The notes under the pieces are model-generated. The model did not search any database. It was not told the DNA's origin and saw nothing but the letters and a program-made list of their open reading frames with translations. Both the position numbers and the translations under genes were made by a program. A stretch of 64,000 nucleotides of DNA, taken from assembly GCF_921293095.1 (NCBI RefSeq), contig NC_060251.1:100612566-100676565 (forward strand), given 5' to 3'. Source of the DNA: Ischnura elegans (taxonomy: Eukaryota; Arthropoda; Insecta; Odonata; Coenagrionidae). The number at the start of each line of letters is the position of its first letter. The stretch's first letter is position 1. Shown here one piece after another: positions 35,601-47,600 of the stretch.

Positions 35601-38600
35601 TTCTATTTACGAATTTTCAGAGGTACGAGCATTCAAAATTGTCAAATTTCGGGATTTAGCGCATACGTGTAATGCAGTGTTGCATTCGGAAGGATAACTG
35701 CACTTCTCGATTCCTTGCATACAGTCCGGCCGGCGAGATTTGTCCGATGATGGCACAATAAAAGGGGCAGATAACCCTGGGCCAGCACGGTTTACAGCCA
35801 ATCGCTGTCCCCCAAACGCACCTAACACACCCTCGCCCAGTCATACAACGTCAAATGCATAAGGAGTATTGAAATAAGCCTGATCCACCCAAACACTCGG
35901 CGGCCGGACTGTAGGTTTGTCAACTTAGGAACAAGGTCTTGGGACGCATCTAGTTCGTATATCGGACTGACTGCGTTCGGGAAGATATCAACCCACAGAT
36001 TGCATCATACCGCATTCTTCTATCGAGAAACTGAAACGTATTTTCCTATTTATATGTATTTTCACGTAATTTAAACTCGTTTATTATATCCTGTTTTTTT
36101 TCGACGATTCCTAAAAGAAACGTTCATACGAACTTCGTTATTACGAACCTCCGGTTTTTCGGTCCCGTGAACTTCGTAATAACGAGAGTCTACTGTAACA
36201 TCTTTCTATATTTAAAAAACAACTTTTAATTATAATTAAAATAAATAATTTGATAAGAGTAATTTTTGAAAATCATTTTACAATAAAAAATCTGCAATGA
36301 ACAAGCGGTCACATCACTTCTGCTTCCCCTATCCCAGCCCACCACACGCCACTTGGTATGGCGGATATGCCTCTTATTTCAATTCAAAATAAAATATTTA
36401 ATGCGTACATGTGACTTCTAAAACATCAATTTGGCCTGATGTAATGTAGTGCAGTGATTTCCTGGATGAAGTAATCGTTACTTTTGCAAATAAAAAATGC
36501 TAAATCTGTCATTTTGAGGGTTGTTGGTCTTTTAAGGTAGACCACTGGTATAATTCCATTTCTATGCAAAAAAATTGAATTAAATTATAGCAGAATACGT
36601 TCCATAAAATATAAAGGAAAGTTAGAAAGAATAAAGATGTTCTGAAATCTAGGCTATATAATTACAGTACAGGTTACCCATAAAAAATTACAGGTCTGGT
36701 CCTTCTAGTGCTAATTAGCATATTCCCTGCTAGGCTTCAATGGATCTACTACTCATGTGCTAAGCATTTTATCCAGCATTACATTTGTGGAGGCACCATT
36801 ATTTGACTCAAATTGCATATAAGGTCATTTATTTCATTTATGTTTAAGTGCCTTGTAAACATCAAATATTGGCCTTTACATTGGGGTTACCAACAATGTG
36901 ATCAGTCACCCATGACCTTTGCTTAGGCAAGCTCGGGACTATAGGCCACAGCCACCAAGGCCAGCTAAGGTTAGCACACAGTGCCATAGGGCATATGAAA
37001 TGCCCTGTGTGCCAGGGAATGTTTTAAATACGCAACAGTTTGGGGCAAAAATGATTTTTGTGCTTTTAATAAAAAGTAGATTATGTAAATGTACCTAGGT
37101 TTAACCTGGTGGTGTCTAAGGCTTCCTTGTAAATCTTTTACGTTTTTACTTCTACTTTTTCACGCTCTCTAGATTTAATGCTGCCTCCATATGTTGGCCC
37201 TTCCCGCTGTGTAAAATCTAGGTTTTATCCTATTTACTCCTGAGATAATGGTCTTCAAAAATAGTGTGAAGTTTAGAACTTTGCTTTCCATTGTAAACAT
37301 TTAGTCAGAGGTCTAGAGGAATACATGAGTCATATCAGGTTTGGTACTTAGTATTTCTACTTGATTTGTTGTTTTTGGTTTTCTTTTCAGTCAGTGCAAC
37401 TCCAATCTTCTAAAATCTGTAGATAACTATGCCCTTTTGAACCTGGACATTGTATGGTGCTATTTATGCTTAAGGAGTGTCAGTCATCTTCCTGATGCTG
37501 AACAGAGGTTGAAGAAGTGTGAAGAAAACTTCCATAACAGTTATGGTACTAATTTGGAGCGACTTATCACCTTGAAAGGAACCACTGGTAATTATTTCTT
37601 CCATTTTTGTAATTTTATATAATAAGAAAGTGGTGTAATTTTTCTTAACACATTGCATAGAATTCTCGCCATTTTTTCCAGTGCGTTAAGGACAGTTGAA
37701 GAATATTTTTATCATTCAGGCACGTCAACTTGAACAATTTCAAAGCATACTACTAGTATTTTGTAGTATGATTGGTCAATTTTTTGTAAAAACAACACGC
37801 AACCACTGAAAACGTGCAATGATGCCACGTGCAAATCATCTCCGGGGAACAAACTCCTGATCAATGAAACAGCAAAATTTCGGTCCCTTGAGTTTCATTT
37901 AAGAGGGGTTTCACTGTAGTTGTAATTACACTGTGGAACTATCGCATCTACCAGGGATAGGTCGATGGAATGATAGGATTTTTTGTGACTTAGGACAGTA
38001 ATTCCTAACAAAATTATATTAATAACTTAAAATATTCTAGTTTGTCTTTGAAATCATCTGTTTGAAAAGTGATCCTAAGGAAAAAATAATGTTTGACTGC
38101 CTAGCTCTTGCCCTCGAAATTCCTTTGGCAGTTCCTTGTCGTTCTTCCCATGGATGTGTGAAATGTATAATCCTTGGCCACACCACGAAGAAATAAAGAG
38201 TTGATATCTATCCAAATACACCCATGCCTCGCTTAGCGCAGTTATGTTTAACACAATTTCGATATAACGCAAATTCGTTCCTCAGGGAAACATCCCAACG
38301 CTGCTTAGCCTAATCAAATAACCTTAACACTCTCTTGACGTAAACTTGTGCTACGTACACAAGAAATTTATCTCATTTATGCATTTATTAGTATTACTAG
38401 CCTCAAATCTTATTCTCTGTTAGTATATATTTGTTGAAATTCATTGCTACGCAATGGCCGAAATAACTACTCGTCATGCTGTCCAGACAGCCGACCTACC
38501 AAAGTAATTTATCTCGTCTCCTTAACTGAATGACATTAGTTAATTTATATCATCAATTAAGTTTGGAGCTTGTGGAAATGAGTTTTCTTTGGAGCAATAC

Positions 38601-41600
38601 GGTGAGAGATGTAATTTTTTCCATCGTAGGTAATCGGGCCAATTGACTTCCATGTAAAGGGTCCCCTCTAAAGCCTTCAAGGTCATCGGAAATAATGAGG
38701 GAGAAATGGAGCAATGGCCGAGTTGCGCAAGAATAGCATCAACGCGTAAAAGGGTCCAAGAGAGAGTCTCAAACACATTGGCTTCATTCCCTCTCAGCAG
38801 TTGTAGGCCCTCTGTGTCTCCGAAATATAGTGTGGCAGTTATTCAGCCGTAGAAGGTGATTTTGATACAGCCAAATAGTAAAAACCAAGTGAGCAGTGGT
38901 AAAAAATAGGAATGTCAATAAAAAAATAAAACAGTTATCAAGAAACATCATAAACCTAGAAGAGGAATTAAAAGTGATTGATTGCTTTGAAAATGGAGAG
39001 TGTTAAAGCGATATTGCACGAAAGTTTAAGCTCACAACGTCGATGGTCCACACTATTATTCTGAATGAAGACTGAGACAAGACTGAGTTAAAATGTCAAT
39101 GACATCAGCCACGCCAACTTCAGCCAAGCGGTTAACACATACAGGAAGGCCATGGCTGGAAAAAAATGGAAACACTTCTAATTACCTGAATTTATAATTA
39201 ACAGTCAAATGATGCTCCTCTATCATAGGCTGTTATTTGTGCAAAAGCTCTGGTTTTACTTTGGTTTCTGGAATTGCTTTGAGACATGAGACATTTAGTG
39301 AAAGCTCGGGTTGGTTCTGGAATTTTAAACTGTGAGCTGGTTAATATTTTCAGTGAATCTGCTAGTGCTGATAGTACAGTCGTCGCAACGTTTTTCGATG
39401 AACTCCCAAGCTGTGATTGAGACTGGCTCGAGCTCAAAGTAGCATTCAAAGTAGCATTTGCTTTTCATTTGGATGAGCAACAAAGAGGCCTGGGTGACGC
39501 AAGAGTTCTTTTTAGACTTGTTTGAAAATTCATTGACTGTCGGCAATGGCAATGCATTACGGACCCCTGAGGTAGCATGCATTTTTTCCTGGTTGTTAGC
39601 CTACCCGCAGTTAAGGAGAGAATTCCAAGAAGGATCACAATAGATGCTCTTGGGCACTGTGAATGAGGAGAATTTAAACGTAGCACTTAACGGGACTGGG
39701 ACATAATTGGGTAATAATGAATCTTTTACTAAAGATTGGATTGGCCTTTTCGTTTGGAACAATGATTTGCTTCATAAAAATAAGAACTTTGTAATGAGGG
39801 TATTTGATTTAATAAGAACCTACTGCACTCACACATCCCTACTCATTTTGCTTGTGTTTCATTTGAAATCTAACCTAATCTATAGTATTGAATTATTGAT
39901 GTAGCTGAAAAAAATGTTGCTAGTATGAATTTAAGGTATCCATTTTTTTTAATGTTAAAGGTATTTCATTGTTCCAAGAGATGTCTTTGGTTTTTCTGCT
40001 AGAACCACATGGTTGAAGTTCAAATTATAATCTGGATTGTGTACTTGCGTTTTCCTTTATGAATGACTAAACACTCCTTGTTTCTAAGTACATGTATGGT
40101 TATAAGTTTGTCAGCTTTTGCTTAACTTTATTTCATTTTGCAGGCAATGAAAGAGCCCTATTCTTCCGCCTTCATCTACTACAGGCAATTGTGAGTTATC
40201 ATCTGGGCAAGAGTGATGCTGCTAAGAGACTTATACAAAGGGCTGAAAATGAATATAAACTTTTGGCTGTTGATGATGCTAGTCTTAGCCAAGTTTTAGA
40301 ACTAGGTAAGCTTTAGCACATGGTTGCTTGTATTCTCCTACAACTTGGATTAGATTTTTTATAACCTGTATATAATACCTTTGAGGTAAACGAAAAACTG
40401 CTGTCATTGCTTATGCCCCACTTCCATGTGAAAGCATACAGTAAATGTAAATTCTGATAAATTGTGTCCTCGCTTCTATGATTACATTTCCTGCTGTTAG
40501 TAGATATTTCTTTTGGTTGAATGCTCCCATCTCCTGGGCTATTTATTCTACTAATTACAGTAAAACCCCTTATTTACACTTTTCTAGGGACCCAAGAAAA
40601 AAAGTGTAAATTGCGGGAAAATGCAAATAGTGGGAAGTAGAGAATTTTCACTTTTATTCATATACTGGCTTTGGAAATGTTAATTTTTTTATTGTTAACT
40701 AAGCATTATTCCACAACACTGTTTCCCTCTGAAGCACAGTGTTTTTGCTGGCAGAAAAAATTAAAAGATAATCCTGTTTTGTCTGCTCTGAAAACATCTT
40801 TTGGGCTGTAACCTTCCAGAACTCTAATATATTCAAATTCTTTCCACTGAGTTGCTGTCTCTATGTTAACATATTTGCTTTCACCACTCACCATCTTATA
40901 TACAAGACTGTACCTATTTTTGAATCTATCCAACCAACCATTATAGATGCCGTGGAATCTTCGATTCCCAATCTTGTGGGGAAATACTTTTTCTCAAGGG
41001 CCTTTGGGCCTGTTTACACGATACATTAACACGTACGAGTTAATTTCTGCTTGCGTGAATGATTTTTGTGGACCGGAGCGGGACATGTACGAATGTAGGC
41101 AGGTGCAGATCCAGGATTTTTTTCTGGGAGGGGCACAGAGGGCCTGACAGGCAAAAGATCTTGTCTTAATTGAGATTAAAAACAAGATATAACGATGACT
41201 TTACAAAATTCTCTTTATTTTTATATCAAAGTTATTCTTATTGAATTAAATGATTGAGCCTCCTTGAGTAATTCACAAAACAAAGCGAACATAATGATGT
41301 CCATCAGGGGGGGATCCAGGATTTCTTTCTGAAGGGGGGGGGGGGAACAATGATACCACGTTATACAAAACGAACGCAATGATAACCGGACCGTATTAAA
41401 AATCTTGCATATTTTTAAGTGTCTGGGGGGGCACGTGCCCCCCCCCCCCAATAGATCCTCCTATGATAACCATATTCAAATTTTGTCTCTTTTTTTAAGC
41501 ATCTGGGGGGGCACGTCTCCTGCCCCTAAATCCGACTATGAATGCATGAACCAAATTTGAACAGGTTCTATTTTCTGTTCGTGCATACGCACAAGTTGGG

Positions 41601-44600
41601 TGAATACAGGGTGCATTTTTGTGTTCATAATTTAGACATTAACTTGTACGGGTTTATGTACTATGTAAACAGGCCTTTAGATGACACCATTTGCTGGGAC
41701 ATTTGATGATCTTGTACCTAAAAACTAATCTTGTAGAATGCGTTCTATTTATTCTTACCTGGAATTCTTCACATATATTCTCTTTTTCTATAAATGTCCG
41801 CACTGGTTTGCATATTTTACAATGGCATCGCGATTTTTCACCACGGTATTGAATGTTGAGACTGGGAATCCGATCGGATTGCCAGCCCCAACATTCGAGT
41901 TGCTTCGCCAGCGTTTGAATCGATGCGGATTCCGGTGTGGGAATCAACTATCTCTAAAATTTTCATTTTCTCGTCAATTAAAAATGTCCGTTTTTCACCT
42001 CGAATTTCCATTTTCAAGCCGGATCAATTCTATTTCCCGTACGAATTGAGGGTAACTCGGCAACACACGAGTATCTGAACTACTCCTATCGGCGATCAAG
42101 TGCGTAGTACAAACTGTCATGGGACTTCATAATTTTTGAAGGTTACAATAGTTTGCGATACAATACTATTTGAATGGGATAATTCAAGTTTAAATAAGTT
42201 TTTTTTAAGTATTTATGTTGAATGAAGTCAGCGCAAATGATCCCAGTTGACGGTCTAGTTTTATAGTTCCGGCATTTATCACGTTTCATCACGTCTGGTT
42301 TCCTTTCAAACTCTCGTATCAAATTATCGACTACATGATTATTGTCAATATTCCTTCAGGAGTTCTTGCTTTATAATTAATACAGTGCAACCTCGATATA
42401 ACGACACCCCACGGTGTACTAATAAACACTCGCTATAGCGAGTTGTCGCTTTACCGGAGGTGGAGCAAATAATAGCCAATATACCTGTTGTGAACAGATA
42501 TACAGGAACAGGAGTGGTGCGGCGACAGATAAACATCTATCCGATAAATGTAAGCATAAATCCAGACGAAAGGCGATGTTTTTTTGCATCACTAAATTTC
42601 CTTACTCAAACAATGACTAACTATTCAAACAATTTATAAGCGCCGCACTGAGTAAAAATCATGGAAAGCATTGTTTCGTCAATCATTATGCCAATGCACA
42701 ACCGACGAAGCCATTTTTCTATGCACTTAATTAGTTCATTTACGTGATCATTCTATTATTTTGGTATTTTCCACTGAAAATTCAAAAATTAATTGATAAA
42801 ACAGTATCGCGGTTATTTAATGCCTCAAATGTTTCCATTGGTGTATGTTTATTGTTTCTGTACGTTATGCGGCAGTGAAGTGAAATAACGCATTACATTT
42901 GTTTCTACAGGCGAAAACGGTGGAAGTTTGTATAACGTTCCCGCCTTGGAAGACTTTTCTATCAAATAATGTAATACCTACATAATCTACGGTAAAAAGT
43001 TTGCTAAGCTTGAAAAATGATGTGATTAAAATTGCCGTTGTTGAAAAAAAGTTTCTTTTTGAGTGTTACGCTCGCGACGTATTTGAAGTAATACACCGAG
43101 TTTACCACGGCACTGCAAACGAGAGTTAGTTGTTCTGCGAGTTCTTCCAGCGGCCACCAGGGGATGCTCGGCTACCCACGTGACAAAAGAGAGCGCCAGT
43201 ACGACTCCGACCACTGACGCGAATAGTTCACCCTTGTAAATCCGCAACGGAGAATAAATACGTCCATCCGGGCAATTCACGCTGAGTATCATTGCATCGT
43301 ACATCCTACATCATCGCTAAGGCGCACTACCTACCTTTAGAGGCATCATTGCAAGAAATACCTCATACTGCAAGGGTTTTGTCGAGGAGTTGTATGTAAA
43401 AAAAGTTCCGTTTCGTCTATGTTATATGATGCGGGGAATACTTCTAAAGATACTTACGATCGAAGTCCTTTCTTCCACCACTTCGCGTTTACACCGCAGG
43501 CATGACCAGAAATTATGAGGGGAGATAACGCTTTGGTGCTTCGCATTAGTATAATCAACCTTCTGCACTCTTAAAATTCTCGATTCGCGATCTATCCCTG
43601 AAATGTTCCGCTGTAGGCTTGGGCGTAGCCCCTTTCTCAGAAGTTCCCGCAGATTGGAATGGGCATAACCACCCGAACAAAGCTCCTTATAACTATTCAT
43701 CGTCTGCATTCCTTGGGCGCTTCTGTGTTTTTATAATTTTGCAGAGCGAAAAGGAAGATAAATTAATTTCGACACTCTCATATTACTCCTTTATTTTTAT
43801 TTTCTCACTTAGACGTGTTTGGTGTTTTTTTTGGCCATGGTGACTGCCATCAAATGCTTTCTATTCACGCAACTCACGGACGTGCGGGTATGCTGACGTC
43901 AGCTTTCTGCCGTCCGAGGAACAAAAGAAGATGAAGCATTCGCGAATGCTAATGCCACAATATTTTCACCAAAATTAACTACTTATTTATCGAACGACAG
44001 TTTACCACATAAATTTGAGACTGAGCACTCCATTAACTTCATATCTAACAGATCGCTAGAAATTACAGAGGTTAAGGAGTCTTGATGAAAGTCTTCCGGC
44101 GGTAGAACCCTCGCTATGGCGAGAGGCAGCACCAAAAGGGTGTCTTGTAAAAACGAATTTTTTAACACGCTTATTATAGGGTCAATTGACGGTGCATCGG
44201 CTATCTCTCGTTATAGCGGGAGTGTCGCTATAGCCCGTACTCGCTTTAACGAGGTTGCACTGTACATAGCTCGATTGCTCAAAACACCAACTTTCATATC
44301 GTGAATCTTTTCGCCGCTGACAGAAAACGAGATGACGTAGTTCAACTTTCCGACGTTAGTGGCGTTCTGTCCCGCCACATTCAAATTCTTTCCGAAAATA
44401 GTTCTCATTACGTCGCTCTCTCTTGGATTTTTAATTAAAAATGCGCGAAAGGAAGCCAAAAGACAGTTTTTAAGGGCTGATATGTGCGATTAATTGTTTT
44501 ACTACGCAAAAAATTTTTTTTAGTCGGCACGTCGTGATGCACATGGCGGGAAAACGAGAAAAACACGGCGTAAATACCGGGTTCTATTTACATTGGAGGG

Positions 44601-47600
44601 ATAGGAAATATGACGGGACCCAGAAAAAAACTTGCAATTTGCGGTAAAACGTAAATTCCGATAACGCAAATACGGGGTTTTACTGTATTTCATTCCTGCT
44701 TCTACTATCACTAGGTATTCTGCTTCCCAAATAAAAGAACTTGATCTCCTCTTCCATATTTTGTTTCTCTATTTATTTGTCTTCACTTTTCTTCTACTGA
44801 ATATATTTATCTAAGTTTTCTTTGTGCTTATTTTCAGCTGATATCCACTCATACTTACTTTAACCAGAATCTTCTTCAAATCCTTCTCTGGCTTTGCTGT
44901 GATAGCTATTTCATCAGCAAAATATATCATGCCATTCTTTTCTTTGGAAACATCCACACCTGATGCCTTTTCATTGATTTCATAATTGGTTTTCTTGATG
45001 CGAATGTTGAGAGTTATGGGTGACGAAGCATAGCCTAGTCTCACTTTCTTAATTCTAGCTTCTTCACAGCTGAGTCCTTATTTCATCACGACTGCTTGGT
45101 TTTTGTATAATCTATGGATAATTCTCTTGCCATTGTGAAGAACTTCAATTTCTTTCAGGATTCTAAGATAAGAGTTCCAATTAACATTTTCAAATGCCTT
45201 CACTGAGGCCACAAAAGCCACAAACATGGGCTTGTTCTCTTCTATTCTCTTCTCTACGAGCAGCTTAAGGGATTCTCTTTTGTGTACGCTTTTTTTAAAT
45301 CTGAATTGGCCCTCATCCAGGTACACTCTTCTGCTCATCATTCTCCTCTTCTGTAGATGATCCTTGTCAGTATCTTCAACGTATGTGTCTTCAGGCTGGT
45401 CCTAAAATTACAGGTCTCCATTCTTTTTTCTCTTGGGAATCAGGAAGATGATATTCATCTTGAAGTTATTTGGTATTGATTACATTTCAATGATAATTTT
45501 GCACAGCTGGTTCAAGGTCTGCTTTTTTTTATTAGCTTTGTTGGAATATCATCCCTGATGCTTCATTCATCTGCTGCTGCTGCTGCTACTGCTGCATTCT
45601 ATCTTAATTATTTACCCTTGAGACTCTGGTAGTTTTCCAGCGTGACACTTTTTCCTATGATAAATATTAGACTTTCAGAAGCCATGATGTGCCTTGGTAC
45701 TGAAATTCACATTTCCCTTCTTGTGCTTCCATATCACAGATCACTTTACTTAGATCCTATTCAATATAATATTTCTCTGATTATTTCCCTTAATTTTTCA
45801 AGGCTCCAAGAATTTCTAATCCTAATTATAAAATACTTAATATCTCTTTTAAAATTTTCCATGTTTCTCTTGTGGAAAATTTGACTGCAATTTTAGTCAG
45901 GCTTAATATCCCTTAAGAACTGAAAGTTGTATTATAGTTTTATTACCAGGGCTAACTTGAACCACTGGCAAAGTTGGTCATCAATGTCTGAGCCAAGAAA
46001 AAATATGGTGATCTAAAGAAGAGTGTAAAAAAGTTGAGGGAAATTTCGATTTGTGGTAGGATTTCGGGTTGGTGTGGTGGATAGTATCTGGCTTCCCACC
46101 AGGTGATGGAAATTTCTTATGAGAATTCCCAATCTCTATTTGAGTATTTTGTGGAGGGCAATTAAGTGTTCAGCACTCCGTCTGTCATACAGTTGTGGTT
46201 CCATGGTGCCTTTCATTGAGAGCTGCCATCACCAAGTTTCTATCCACCCTCCATTGCCTTTCCCTCATGCAACGTATGACCTCAGCTGTTGTTTGCCTCC
46301 TCCAAAACCTTCTCCTTTGAAGATTTTTGTTGGGGAGAGTCAGGAAATATGCATATAAGTAGAAGGTCAAAGACTTTCTTGTGAAAGGTGTTTAATAGGG
46401 GCATTTTTGATTGAATGAAAATTCTTCATTTGCAGGCTACACTCCTCCCGAGGCACGATTGGCTCTGCGTGCAACCCATGGCAACGTTGAAGAAGCTGTG
46501 GCAATAATTGAACAGAAGAGGAGAGAAAAGGCTGAGTTGAGGCGGAAGGAAAGCTTTGAGCGCAAGCTGGGACTGTGCAAAGATGGAAGACAGTTTGTTG
46601 ATGTCAAGGCGTATAGTCTCCTAACGGATTCCATGGGATTTGCCCCTCAAATGGCTGCAGCTGCTCTGCGCCTTTCTAACAATGCCACTCCTTTGGCAAT
46701 CCAAATGCTTCAGGAGCAAGAAGCTGTCGTGTTGGAAGAAGCAGAGCGTTTCAATTTGACCAACAGTGACAAAAAGGCTCTTATCAAGCAGGTAGGCATT
46801 GATTTTTTCTTTTGGAATACATTAGAACCCTGGATACGTGGCCTCCATGCATACGAAAACCTCAGTTATTTAATGCTATTTTTTTGTGTAGTCAATATCC
46901 CTATATTTCTAAGTTAAAATTATTTATTCCATTGTTTTGTTGAGATCTCTGCTGGATATAACTCCGTTGGCAAAGTTGCCCCAGTTGCAGAGAATCTTTG
47001 CCAACTATGTTTTCAATTTTTTTAATGCATAAACTTTTAATTAAGTTGTAATTTTTTCACACATTTTGTAAGTAGAGACCAAGAGTAATGGCTGATAATG
47101 GTTTCAAATCATTGTCGCACATGAACTTACAAGAATGCAGTTGAAAAAGAAAAAAAGTGGCAAAGTTGTCCCGGTTTACGGTGGTACTTTTCCACAATAT
47201 TTTAATGCATACGACACGTTTTGGCTCACAGAGCCATCACTTGTCTTGTACCAGATGATGGGTCTGTGAGCCGAAATGCATTATACGCATTAAAATATTG
47301 TGGAAAAGTGCTACCATCTTTTATTTAAATTAAAGATGTGCGAATAGTATCCACGAATACTTGAATACCTCGAATACTAGAAAGTATTCGATATCAGAGG
47401 TCTCGAATAATTATGCTAAAGGTATGCTCTCGAATACTTTGAATTTCGCGCCGTACACTGTTGCACGCTGTCGTTGGTAGTTGACTCGGAAAATTGGAAA
47501 GAACTCGAGTCATTTAGTGCATGCAGTGCCGTTATACGTAAGTTGATATACTACATCAAATTCGTGGATTAAAGCGGTGAAAAGAGTTCGACATAGGGAA

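Larger units (their letters stand above)
40558..44685 (-). mobile_element. Tigger-type transposon holding several nested elements
   Basis: The termini CAGTAAAACCCCTTATTTACAC and (reversed) CAGTAAAACCCCGTATTTGC are flanked by TA (40556-40557, 44686-44687). Near the left end the minus strand keeps a transposase piece (about 40933-40706: LDRFKNRYS-type word, VSGES, YSPKDVFRADKTGL). In the family the last word is NADETGL, so the first catalytic acid context is altered. Most of the 4.1 kb is later insertions: a GGCCTG-TTACAC MITE (41007-41676) itself split by poly-G elements, and a Tigger-like element (42383-44262). It lies in NUB1 intron 7, just after exon 7. Confidence 0.82.

Noticed and set aside
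43026-43709. Minus-strand frames within the long Tigger-like copy as a transposase
   Set aside because: No HTH or DDE words are visible and they are in separate frames; kept only as an unexplained middle.
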